From assembly GCF_041435015.1 (NCBI RefSeq), contig NZ_CP107989.1:10106001-10170000 (forward strand): a stretch of 64,000 bases of DNA, given 5' to 3'. Position 1 is the stretch's first letter, and each line of letters starts with the position of its first letter. Shown here piece after piece: positions 55,972 through 64,000 of the stretch. The notes below the pieces were generated by a model. It was not told the origin of the DNA. It worked only from the letters and a program-made list of their open reading frames with translations, and did not search any database. The position numbers and the translations under genes were made by a program. Source of the stretch: Streptomyces canus. Lineage in GTDB: Bacteria > Actinomycetota > Actinomycetes > Streptomycetales > Streptomycetaceae.

Positions 55972-56316
55972 TCAGGCGGCGTCTTCTCCGGGTGGGTTCA
56001 GGTGCCAGATCTCGGGGAGCTCCGTCCACTGGCGGGAGCCGCCCCGGTCGGGCCAGGGCTCCTGGCAGGGGTCGGTGAGATTCCACCATTCCTGGGTCTC
56101 GGGGTCGGCCTCGATGGAGGCCATGTCGGCCTCGAAGTCGGCGCCGTGGTACTCCATGTAGGCGAACAGCACGTCGCCGTGGAGGAAGATGCTGTAGTTG
56201 CGGATGTTGGCCCGGTGCAGGGCGGCTTCGACGCCGGGCCACACCGCGGAGTGGAGCCTGAGGTACTCCTCGCGGTGTTCGGGGCGGAGCCGGATGGTCT
56301 GGGCGATGCGCTTCAC
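55972..56316 (-). CDS. rhaM: L-rhamnose mutarotase
   Basis: A 114-residue protein with the family pattern RLRPEHREEYLRLHSAVWPG, NIRNYSIFLHGDVLFAYMEY and EWWNLTDPCQEPW. It interconverts alpha and beta L-rhamnose so that the sugar released by rhamnosidases can enter catabolism. Length fits the family (about 105-115). The start overlaps the stop of the upstream gene by four bases, so the two are translationally coupled. Confidence 0.9.
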   Translation of the reverse strand: MKRIAQTIRLRPEHREEYLRLHSAVWPGVEAALHRANIRNYSIFLHGDVLFAYMEYHGADFEADMASIEADPETQEWWNLTDPCQEPWPDRGGSRQWTELPEIWHLNPPGEDAA

Positions 56317-58046
56317 GCCGATTCCCCTGTCGTCTCGGAGGAGTTGGCCTGCTCGGCCGCGGTGTCGAACGGGGTGCGGTAGCTGGGAGTGCGGGTGCGC
56401 AGCCCGAGCCGCAGGGTGAGCCGGATGCGCGTGTAGGCGGGCGGCCGGACCGTCAGGAAGGCGCTGTCGCAGACCTGCTCCGCTTCGCTGATGACGGGCT
56501 CGGTGTGGCCGTAGTCGTACATGTCACCGATCCAGGTGTCGTCCTGGCAGGTGGTGTAGCGGACGGCGGTGATGGTGTGCTCGGCGAAGGCGCCCGCCTG
56601 GACGATCACCGTGCGGTCGGTGCCGGGGGAGAGGTTGACGAGTTCGACGGTGGTCGCCTCGGGGGCGATGGAGGTGACCAGGGCGGCGACGTCCTGGGGC
56701 AGGCCGGCGCGGCGGGCGTCGGCGTCGTGGTAGCGCAGCCTCGCCTGCTGCAGACCGCCCTGATACAGCACCTGCGGGCCGCCCCAGGTCAGCTGAACGA
56801 GGGCCTCGGTGACCACCGGGTTGCACAGCTGCCACACGTGGATGTCGGCCTCGGGCACGTCCAGGTCGCGGTAGCGGTCGATGCGCCGCAGCCGGTGGCG
56901 GACCTGGGCCTGGGCAGTGGCGAGGATCCGCTCCGGATAGCCGGGGTCGTCGCCGGCGAGGAAGGCGAACCACGCCTTCTCGTGTCCGGAGTCCTCCTTG
57001 GACCGGAACGGCCGTACGGTGCGCCAGTCGATGCCGTCGGCCTCGCGCAGCCGCTCCAGCCGGGCGCGGTCGGCGTCGGAGGTGGTGTGGTGCCACAGGG
57101 CCACCGGTACGGGGGGTGTGGCCGGGTTGTAGTCGAACCAGCCGGAGTCGTTGTGCCGGAACGGCAGGTGCAGTGTGGGTGTGTGGCGGTCCGGACCGAG
57201 TTCCACCGCCCACTTGGAGGGCAGGCTGGAGTCGGCCTCCGTGTGGGGCATGACCTTGCCGCGTTCGATGAGGGCGTCGAGCGAGGTCGCGACCATGGAG
57301 AGGTAGTCGTCGTCCCCGGTGACCGTCGCGGCCGCGAGCGCCGCCACGCAGGCCGCGTGACCGAAGCTGTGCCAGCCGTGCGGCCAGGACCAGCCGTAGT
57401 GGCCGCCGTACCAGCGTCCTTCCAGGAGGCTGCCGACGACTCCGTCCGGGCCGACGTTGTCCGGGAGGAGGCCGCCCTGTTCGCGGGTGCGCTCGCGCCA
57501 GGCGCCGACGTACTCGACGATCCAGTCGCGGTAGCGCTCCTGGCCGGACAGGATCCAGGCGTTGAGGACCAGGCCGGCCGCGGCGAGGTTGACCGCGGTG
57601 TCGCCGACGCCCATCCGGTCGCGCATCTGGTCGCCCAGCCGCGGGTCCGCCGACAGGGGGAAGGGGCCGTTCGCGGCCTCGGGGATCCAGTCGAGGGGGA
57701 AGCCGTAGGTCTCCGCTTCCTTGAGCAGCCAGGGGTAGACGTCGCCGTCGAACAGGCCGGTGCGGTCGGGGTCGCTGCCGTTGTGGGGCCGGGTGATGAT
57801 GCGGTGTTCGGGGTCGTAGTTGCCCTTGGCGGGGTCGACGTACAGCTCGGCGAAGCGCAGGGCGCGCTCACGCCAGCGGTCGGGGGCGGCCATGCACAGG
57901 AAGTAGAGCAGGAGCAGGCTTTCGCCCTGGTGGAACCAGTCGTAGCCGCGTTCGTACTCGTCGTGCAGCATGTCCAGTTCGGTGAGCTGGCGGGTCACGC
58001 CCTCCCAGTGCCTCTCGCTGGCGGGCAGGATGTCGTCGGCGCCGCC
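56313..58046 (-). pseudogene. Six-hairpin glycosidase-like protein, 5' end lost to an IS256 remnant
   Basis: At least 561 residues remain. The frame continues upstream of GTG 57998 as ADDILPASERHWEG, then meets a stop at the junction with the IS scar near 58046, so the original start is gone. The body has repeated helix pairs (YDWFHQGESLLLLYFLCMAA, VNLAAAGLVLNAWILSGQER, GWHSFGHAACVAALAAATVT) typical of (alpha/alpha)6 barrels and ends in a beta domain. I cannot assign a GH family. The place between mutarotase and rhamnosidase genes suggests action on rhamnose-containing glycans. Translation from the internal GTG remains possible. Confidence 0.65.
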
Positions 58047-58143
58047 TCAGACGGCTCGCCGGGTTCAACCTCGGTCACGTTGTCGCTGGTCATCGATGCA
58101 TCTTCCATGATCGGGAGTTACACCGAACGTTTTACAGTCCCGG
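58047..58143 (-). mobile_element. IS256 left-end scar
   Basis: It holds the start of a transposase (MTSDNVTEVEPGEPSEAA from ATG 58093) and the IS end with GGACTGTAAAACGTTCGGTG. Both resemble the element at 38640-39556 (MTSENVSESKAVEP). Everything after codon 18 is gone. The scar separates the broken glycosidase-like gene from the integrase remnant. Confidence 0.75.
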
Positions 58144-59035
58144 TCGCGGCAGAGCGATGGATCGCCGCCGCTGTCGCTGCCATGGCAGATCTCTCCGATC
58201 GCCACACCATCCAGGCATTTGCCACCTGGACCCACCTGACTCGCCTGCGCAAGGACTCCCGTCGCAAGCCCATCACCGCCGGCCAGGCGGTGTCCGTCCG
58301 CCGCAGCGTCAAGGCAGCGATCGTCTTCCTGGCCTGGCTGCGAACCGAGGGCCTGAATCTTGAGACTGTCGGCCAGGGTGATCTCGACCGCTGGCTGGCA
58401 GACGGCCCCACCACACGGCAATATGCTCGTGACCTGGTTCTCTGGGCCGTCCGCACCAAACGAGCGACAAACATCAGCATCCCGGCGCGTCTCAAGAACT
58501 CTCCGACTCAAGCTCTTGACGAGGACGAACGAAGAGAGATCTCCCACCGGCTCCTCGGCGACGACCGTCTCGACGCACGCGACCGTGTCGCTGGTCTGTT
58601 GAATCTTCTCTACGCGCAGCCTTTCAGCGTGATCATCCGACTCACTGCCGATCACGTTGTCGTCCGCGAGAAGAACGTCCTCCTGCACCTCGGCAAGGAG
58701 CTCCTTGAACTACGCCCCGAACTGGGCAGCCTTCTTCAACAGATCGCCGCCGCGACGGCCAGATCGGGCAAATCGACGCTCCTTGGCTCTTCCCCGGAAT
58801 CCGTCCGGGCCAGCACCTCAGCCATATCACTCTCGCTTCCCGACTCAAGCGGCTGGGTATCCGGTCCTTGCCCAGCCGCACGGCGGCCATCCGCGACCTG
58901 ACCGCCGAAGTCCCAGCCGCAGTAGTTAATCGCCTTCTCGGCATCAGTACCTCAACCGCCACAAGCTGGTCGAAAAGATCGTCCAACGCCTCATACGCTG
59001 CTGAAGTGGCCCGCCGAAGTGACCTGGAAGAGTGA
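58144..59035 (+). pseudogene. Tyrosine-recombinase-like integrase, truncated and frameshifted
   Basis: The frame reads DRHTIQAFATWTHLTRLRKD, ITAGQAVSVRRSVKAAIVFL and LDRWLADGPTTRQYARDLVL, an N-terminal core-binding region. Next come RDRVAGLLNLLYAQPFSVII and, after a one-base loss near 58750, WLFPGIRPGQHLSHITLASR to AAEVARRSDLEE and a stop. Catalytic Arg/His/Tyr residues are not convincing, as in a known degenerate Streptomyces group. The 5' end is cut by the IS256 scar. Confidence 0.7.
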
Positions 59036-59206
59036 TGCGGTGGAGGAGGGGTACACCGCGCTGGTGTGACCGATTGTCGAGGGCCTGGTGCTGAAGGGCG
59101 CCGACGCCAGCATTTGGACTGACGGCGCCCCGACATGGCCCTCGGCGGTCCACGGTCCACGTCCGTGTAAGGACATCGCAGACAGGTGAGGCAGGGCTGT
59201 CACGGG

Positions 59207-59447
59207 CCGTGGATCGCGGTCCTGCGTGAGCCGCCCGGACGCGGCGGATCGGTGTTCGTCCACGGCACGCTGTGCCCTGGCGACCGGCTTGGCGTCGGTG
59301 GACCGCGCAACCACTTCCCTCTTGTGCCTTCGAAGACGTACCTGTTCATCGCGGGCGGTACCGGCGTCACCCCGCTGCTGCCGATAGTCCGGCAGGTCGA
59401 ACTGCTGTGCGCGGAGTGCCAGTTGCTGTACGGCGGAGTTCAGGGAC
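59207..59447 (+). pseudogene. Ferredoxin-type oxidoreductase fragment
   Basis: The frame reads REPPGRGGSVFVHGTLCPGD, RLGVGGPRNHFPLVPSKTYL, FIAGGTGVTPLLPIVRQVEL. This is the FAD/NAD junction of PDR/VanB-type reductases with the pyridine-nucleotide motif GGTGVTPLLP. The [2Fe-2S] and FAD N-terminal parts are missing. It ends where the GH78 gene on the other strand stops. Confidence 0.7.
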
Positions 59448-62082
59448 TGGTGCCAGGGCGTAGGACCAGGTGGTGGCTTCCGGATCCGAGCAGGCGGGTG
59501 GCCTGTGTGGAGTGCCAGCCTTCGGGTGGGAGGAACCGTCCGGTCGTGCCGGGGGGCAGTACGGCGTTCACTGCGAGGGTGCTGTCACTGAGCGACCAGG
59601 CGACGGACGCCGGGCCGTACGGGGTGGTGATCGACGCCTCGGCGGAGGTGAGCGTGCCGCCCGGGCGGGGCGCGATCTCGATGGTCCGGTAGCCGGGGGT
59701 GCCGGGTCGCAGTCCGGCGACGGACTGGTAGAGCCAGGCGGCGACGGCGCCGTAGGCGTAGTGGTTGAACGACAGCATCATGCCCGCGTTCTCGACGTCG
59801 ATGGTGCCGTCTGGCTGGATGGCGTCCCACCGTTCCCACATGGTGGTGGCGCCGCGTTCGACCTGGTAGAGCCAGCCCGGGCACTCCGGGTTGAGCAGGA
59901 GTTGGTACGCCTCGTCCGTGTGGCCGGTGCCGGTGAGGGCGGGCAGTACGAAGGGTGTGCCGAGGAAGCCGGTGGCGATGCGTCCGCGGTTGGCGCGTAC
60001 CAGCGCGGCGAGGGCTTCGCCCACCGCGGCTCGTTCGGCGGTGGGCGCGATGTCGAACTGGAGGGCGAGGGCGCATCCGGTCTGGGTGGTGCGGGCGTGG
60101 TCGCCCCACTTGTGCCAGGCGGCGTCGGCGGTACGCCGGTGCAGGGCGGCGTACCGGTCGGCGTCGTCGGCATGGCCCAGTTCGCGGGCCGCGTCAGCGA
60201 GCAGGTGGGCGCTGTGCGCGACGAAGGCGGTGGCGACGAAGGAGGAGTCGGTGGTGGCGAGCGACGGGTCCTCCGGGGGAGCGGCCGGGTCGAGCCAGTC
60301 ACCGAGTTGGAGGTTGCCGCTCCAGGTTCCGTCGGAGTCCAGGTGATCGACGGTGAACTCGACCCAGGCGCGCATCGCCTCGTAGTGGCGGCTCAGCCCG
60401 CTTCGTCGGCCGTAGGCGTCGTAGAGGGCAGCCGGTACGGCGGTTGCGGCGTCGCCCCAGCCCGCAACGCTGCCGGCGAACAGCGGCTCGCTCGTCAGCA
60501 GGTCGCCGAGCGGTACGTCGGGGATCAGCAGGGGGACCGCGCCGTCGTCTCGCTGTTCGATGCGCAGGTCGGTGAGCCAGCTGTCCAGGAAGGTGCCGCT
60601 GTCGAAGGTGGCGCACGCGGTGGGGGCGAAGGCCATGATGTCCCCGGTCCAGCCGAGGCGTTCGTCCCGTTGCGGGCAGTCCGTGGGTACGGCGAGGAAG
60701 TTGCCGCGCTGGGAGCGTACGACGTTGGCGTAGAGCGTGTTCACGCGGTCGTCGGAGCTGTGGAACTCGCCGATGCGGCGCAGGTCGCTGGACACGACGA
60801 CGACTTCGACGGCCTCGATGGTGACTTCCGGGGAGGCGTCGATCTCGGCGTACCGGAAGCCGTGGAAGGTGAACTCCGGCTCCAGTTCGGCGGTGCCGCC
60901 GGCCAGGGTGTACTGGTCGGTGGCGCGCGCGCCTCGCAGGATGCTGGTCAGCAGGCGACCCTCACTGTCGAGGACCTCGGCGTGCCGGACGGTGACCGTG
61001 CTTCCCGGCGGACCGCCGGCGCGGAGGCGGAGCCAGCCGGTGGTGTTCTCGCCGGCGTCGACGGCGATCGTGCCGTCGGACAGGGTGCGCTGCCCGGGCT
61101 GGATGCGCTGTACGACGCGTACGGATGGGTGGGTCCGTTGGGCCAGTCCGGCGGGCAGGGGGAGTGTGGCGGCCTGCTCCCAGCCGTGATCGTCGAAGCC
61201 CGGCAGTTGCCAGCCGTGCGGCTCCTCGCGCAGGTCGTGTTCGCAGCCGTCGTACAGATCCGCCGCCAGCAGACCGCCGTAACCGCCCCTCCATTGGTTG
61301 TCGGTGGCGACGGTGACGGTGGTGCCGTCGGCCAGGGTGACTTCGAGCTGGGAGAGTAGAGCCGCGGTGTCACCGTAGACGTTGCGGTTCCCCTGCCAGG
61401 CGAGGTTGCCGCGGTACCAGCCGTCGCCGACCGCGGCGGACAGCGCGTTCGCGCCGGCGGTGAGCAGGTCGGTGACGTCGTAGGTGGCGTAGAGCAGTCG
61501 GCTGGGGTAGCTGGTCCAGCCGGGTTCCAGCAGGTCGTCGGAGACGGGCCGGCCGTTGATCGCGGTGCGGTGGACGCCCAGTGAGGTCACGTACAGCCGG
61601 GCGGACACCGGCTCAGCCGGAAGGTCGAACTCCCGGCGCAGCAGCGGCACAGGGCCGGGGGAGGTGCGGCCCCGGTCACTGGGGACGTGGACGGGACGGG
61701 CCGTCCAGTCCCCTTGATCGAGCAGGACTGCCTCCACCCGGGCGGGTTCGCTCCATGCCGTCCACCCGACGTCGGTGCGGACCCGGACACGCCAGTACCG
61801 GACCTCGCGGCTGCGCAGCGGCGTGGCCGGCCACGGGTGATCGGTCACCAGGTCGGACTCGCCCCCGCCACTGGATGCCGCGTCGCTGAAGGACAGGTCC
61901 GCCGACACCTGGATCTCGTAGGCGTGCTGGAGGACGTCCGGCCGTCCGCTCGCCAGCGACCACGACAGACGGGGTTCGGGATACGGGGTGGCCACGAGAC
62001 CGGAGTCGTCCTCGGTGCGCAGCCCGGTGACCGTCGTTGCGGTGTCCGTCGCGGGGAGTGCCTCAATGCTCGGGGGGTTCAT
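59440..62082 (-). CDS. GH78 alpha-L-rhamnosidase (cytoplasmic)
   Basis: An 880-residue rhamnosidase without signal peptide, so it works inside the cell on imported oligosaccharides. Domains: Fn3-like N-domain (1-150), beta-sandwich with LYVTSLGVHRTAINGRPVSD, then the (alpha/alpha)6 barrel. The motif DCPQRDERLGWTGDIMAFAP holds the general acid Glu and TTMWERWD the general base. The C-terminal sandwich ends in EGWHSTQATRLLGSGSHHLV. Clearly distinct from the secreted GH78 at 18880, so the window encodes both an outside and an inside enzyme. Confidence 0.93.
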   Translation of the reverse strand: MNPPSIEALPATDTATTVTGLRTEDDSGLVATPYPEPRLSWSLASGRPDVLQHAYEIQVSADLSFSDAASSGGGESDLVTDHPWPATPLRSREVRYWRVRVRTDVGWTAWSEPARVEAVLLDQGDWTARPVHVPSDRGRTSPGPVPLLRREFDLPAEPVSARLYVTSLGVHRTAINGRPVSDDLLEPGWTSYPSRLLYATYDVTDLLTAGANALSAAVGDGWYRGNLAWQGNRNVYGDTAALLSQLEVTLADGTTVTVATDNQWRGGYGGLLAADLYDGCEHDLREEPHGWQLPGFDDHGWEQAATLPLPAGLAQRTHPSVRVVQRIQPGQRTLSDGTIAVDAGENTTGWLRLRAGGPPGSTVTVRHAEVLDSEGRLLTSILRGARATDQYTLAGGTAELEPEFTFHGFRYAEIDASPEVTIEAVEVVVVSSDLRRIGEFHSSDDRVNTLYANVVRSQRGNFLAVPTDCPQRDERLGWTGDIMAFAPTACATFDSGTFLDSWLTDLRIEQRDDGAVPLLIPDVPLGDLLTSEPLFAGSVAGWGDAATAVPAALYDAYGRRSGLSRHYEAMRAWVEFTVDHLDSDGTWSGNLQLGDWLDPAAPPEDPSLATTDSSFVATAFVAHSAHLLADAARELGHADDADRYAALHRRTADAAWHKWGDHARTTQTGCALALQFDIAPTAERAAVGEALAALVRANRGRIATGFLGTPFVLPALTGTGHTDEAYQLLLNPECPGWLYQVERGATTMWERWDAIQPDGTIDVENAGMMLSFNHYAYGAVAAWLYQSVAGLRPGTPGYRTIEIAPRPGGTLTSAEASITTPYGPASVAWSLSDSTLAVNAVLPPGTTGRFLPPEGWHSTQATRLLGSGSHHLVLRPGTSP

Positions 62083-62192
62083 CGCGTCAGCTGCCTTCGG
62101 AGAATCGGAGTGGGGGAGCGGTGCATGTACGTTTCTGACAGCGCAGAGCTGCGCCTGCCCTGGAGCGGCCCTTTGGACGGTCGGTGCGGCTG

Positions 62193-63119
62193 TCAGTCCT
62201 CGCTCGTGAGGTGAGTCGTCAGGAAGGCGACCGATGTCTCGATGAGTGCGGGTACGTCGGTTGCGCCGAGGAAGATGTGATCGGCCCCGTTGACGAGGAG
62301 GAGCTCCGACTTTGCGCCGGCCTGCGTGAGTGCGTCATGTAGCAGCTCGCTGTGGGTGACGGGTACGACGGCATCGTGTGTGCCGTGCATCAGCAGGAAC
62401 GGCGGGGCGTCGGCGGTGACGTAGGTGACGGGGCTCGCGGCCCGTTTCGCCTCGTGGGCGTGGCTCCCCAGGAGCATGCCGATGATGTCGTACGGGCGAC
62501 CAGGTTCCGGGGATTCGAGGGGTATGGGTTCCTCGTCGGGCTGGGAGTCCAGGTCGGACAGTCCGTACCAGTCGACGCAGGCCCGCACCGAGCTGTCCGG
62601 ACCGAGCACGCCCACCTCACCCTCCAGCTCCGGCAGCCCGCCGGTCAGGGCGGCGAGCGCGGCCAGGTGTCCGCCGGCCGACTCGCCCCAGACGCCGATC
62701 CGGTGCGGATCGAGGTTGAGCTGGTCCGCGTGGTGGCGCAGGTAGCGGATGGCGGCCTTGGTGTCGTGCAACTGTGCGGGAAAGGGGGCTTCGGCGGACA
62801 GCCGGTAGTCGATCGAGGCGACGGCCGTGCCGGTGTTCAGGAGAGCGTCGAAGAGGCCGTTGGGTTCTATGGTCGGTGGCAGGTCACGCCTGTCGCCGAA
62901 GAACCAGGCGCCTCCGTGGATCCACACGACGCACGGCGGCCGGTCGGCGTCGGCAGGCGTCCACAGGTCCATCTGGAGCGGTCGGTATCCCGGCGGCACC
63001 GCGTAGCTGATTCCGGAGTAGTGCGAGGTGCCGTCCGCGCGGCGGAGCGGTTCGACCGGTGACAGGTACTGCGGGAGTGCCCATTCGGCGGGCGGAGCCG
63101 ATTCCTGCTGGGTGGACAT
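62193..63119 (-). CDS. Acetyl-esterase-like alpha/beta hydrolase
   Basis: A 308-residue esterase with oxyanion motif WIHGGAWFFGD, nucleophile Ser in GESAGG and C-terminal HGTHDAVVP and NGADHIFLG holding the Asp and His. It resembles the BD-FAE/carbohydrate acetyl-esterase group, which removes acetyl or feruloyl groups from plant glycans. The ATG at 63119 is chosen since GAGGA lies upstream and longer versions add a low-complexity tail. There is no signal peptide, in keeping with an intracellular set together with the neighbouring GH78 and GH3 genes. Confidence 0.85.
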   Translation of the reverse strand: MSTQQESAPPAEWALPQYLSPVEPLRRADGTSHYSGISYAVPPGYRPLQMDLWTPADADRPPCVVWIHGGAWFFGDRRDLPPTIEPNGLFDALLNTGTAVASIDYRLSAEAPFPAQLHDTKAAIRYLRHHADQLNLDPHRIGVWGESAGGHLAALAALTGGLPELEGEVGVLGPDSSVRACVDWYGLSDLDSQPDEEPIPLESPEPGRPYDIIGMLLGSHAHEAKRAASPVTYVTADAPPFLLMHGTHDAVVPVTHSELLHDALTQAGAKSELLLVNGADHIFLGATDVPALIETSVAFLTTHLTSED

Positions 63120-63213
63120 CGCGAGGGTCCTCACTGTGACGGGGCCGGCTGCGGCCGAGCTGACGGTGACGGGCGGGCTGGGGCGGTGGCGGGACGGGCA
63201 TCGGCCTGGATGG

Positions 63214-64000
63214 TCACTCCTCCTGCGTGACCAGCACGGTTCCGCGCAGCCGCAGGTCACGCGACGAGGAGCCGACCGCCACGTCCCGTTCCCCGCCGCC
63301 GAGCACCCAGCGATGGGCGTCGGCCGACCAGCTCGACAGTTGCCGCGGGCTCAGGTGGAGCACCACGTCCTGCGCCTCGCCGGGCTCCAGCGTCAGGCGC
63401 TGACAGGCGGCCAGTGACCGCACTGCCTGTGGCAGATCAAGGCGCGGGGACGGACCGACGTAGACCTGGGCCACCTCGGTGCCCCGGCGGCTTCCGGTGT
63501 TGCGGACGGTGAAGGAGACGTCGAACCCGTGGCCGGCCGGTGTGGTGCGCAGGCCCTCGTAGGCGAACTCGGTGTACGACAGTCCGTGTCCGAAGGGGAA
63601 CAGGGGCTCCACGCCGTGGGCGTCGTACCACCGGTAGCCGACGTGGATGCCCTCCTTGTACGTGACCTTGTCGTCCACTCCCGGATAGCTCTCGGGGTCA
63701 CCCGCGACGGGGTGGCCGTCCTCGTCGGCGGGGAAGGTCAGCGGGAGTTTGCCGCCGGGTGCCTCGTCGCCGAAGAGCAGCGCGGACGTTGCCTCCGCGC
63801 CCTGCTGGCCGGGGTACCACATCTGCAGTACGGCGGCGACGTCCTCCAGCCAGGGCATGGTCACGCACGTCGAGGAGTTGAGGACCACCACGGTGCGGGG
63901 ATTGGCGGCGGCGACGGCCTTGATCAGTTCGTTCTGGGCGGCGGGCAGGGAGAGGGTGGCGAGGTCCTGGCCCTCGGTGGTGTCCTGCCAGGCGAAGACC
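63214..64000 (-). CDS. GH3 beta-glycosidase, C-terminal part (continues beyond the window)
   Basis: The 3' part of a gene whose start lies outside the window. Seen are the GH3 C-terminal alpha/beta sandwich (NELIKAVAAANPRTVVVLNS, WYPGQQGAEATSALLFGDEA, GGKLPLTF) and the Fn3-like domain starting after PLFPFGHGLSYTEFAYE. The nucleophile region is off the window. As part of the minus-strand locus it likely cleaves beta-linked glucose or xylose from the same glycans as the rhamnosidase. Confidence 0.92.
   Translation of the reverse strand, partial: VFAWQDTTEGQDLATLSLPAAQNELIKAVAAANPRTVVVLNSSTCVTMPWLEDVAAVLQMWYPGQQGAEATSALLFGDEAPGGKLPLTFPADEDGHPVAGDPESYPGVDDKVTYKEGIHVGYRWYDAHGVEPLFPFGHGLSYTEFAYEGLRTTPAGHGFDVSFTVRNTGSRRGTEVAQVYVGPSPRLDLPQAVRSLAACQRLTLEPGEAQDVVLHLSPRQLSSWSADAHRWVLGGGERDVAVGSSSRDLRLRGTVLVTQEE

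Noticed and set aside
56505..58100. N-terminal part of a long plus-strand frame that runs into the integrase remnant
   Set aside because: Only the part after about 58144 has integrase sequence. The rest is antisense to the glycosidase-like gene.
59470..61359. 629-codon plus-strand open frame opposite the second GH78 gene
   Set aside because: Same kind of shadow; no ribosome site and no recognisable domain.

Overview
The window is very GC-rich, third codon positions are mostly G or C, GTG and TTG starts are common, and gene types are those of Streptomyces or a close actinomycete. Typical families include MmyB-type XRE regulators, a SpoIIE/PAS/GAF phosphatase, a type III polyketide synthase and secreted glycoside hydrolases. 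The many transposase remnants (IS3, IS5, IS256, IS630, IS1182) and half-genes suggest an accessory region such as a chromosome arm. That placement is inference.

Layout. (1) 0.3-4.4 kb: two secreted glycosidases on the minus strand, GH43 and a GH27 alpha-galactosidase with a ricin-type lectin domain. They share a similar inverted-repeat site upstream. (2) 4.8-6.6 kb: degenerate DNA with an IS1182 transposase tail, a hypothetical gene and a DnaE-like fragment. (3) 6.7-10.5 kb: a two-gene unit of a P-loop (STAND/AAA-like) NTPase and a membrane-anchored type-1 periplasmic-binding-like protein. This is the best candidate for an undescribed system. (4) 11-18.2 kb: two FtsX/MacB-type permeases and a convergent ABC ATPase. 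(5) 18.5-22.9 kb: an IS5 remnant and a large secreted GH78 alpha-L-rhamnosidase with a near-identical internal duplication and two LacI-like operators. (6) 23.5-37.8 kb: a frameshifted membrane protein, an XRE regulator plus MDR oxidoreductase cassette, a TetR regulator, and a long plus-strand run of isochorismatase-like hydrolase, SDR, FAD oxidoreductase, seven-repeat EAR propeller, unknown protein, alpha/beta hydrolase, cupin and luciferase-like oxidoreductase. A second, decayed copy of the XRE/MDR cassette and an HSL-type esterase follow. The two cassettes share a perfect 21-bp palindrome.

(7) 38-41.6 kb: an SRPBCC protein, then a graveyard of IS256, HNH nuclease, S9 peptidase and PIN-domain fragments. 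(8) 41.7-49.6 kb: type III PKS, SpoIIE-type phosphatase, a dead KAS III gene, a replication-relaxation fragment, a membrane glutaredoxin and a membrane NB-ARC/TPR protein. (9) 49.6-54.4 kb: IS and SRAP fragments, an SDR plus XRE regulator pair, a RibD-C reductase between two IS3 ends, and an IS630 remnant. (10) 54.3-64 kb: a minus-strand locus for L-rhamnose-containing glycans: GH3, acetyl esterase, intracellular GH78, a six-hairpin-like protein, L-rhamnose mutarotase, a sugar-lactonase-type amidohydrolase and a zinc alcohol dehydrogenase. IS remnants have cut the dehydrogenase and the six-hairpin gene, so the catabolic route is probably broken here. Together with the secreted GH78, GH43 and GH27 enzymes, the window is strongly directed at plant polysaccharide side chains.
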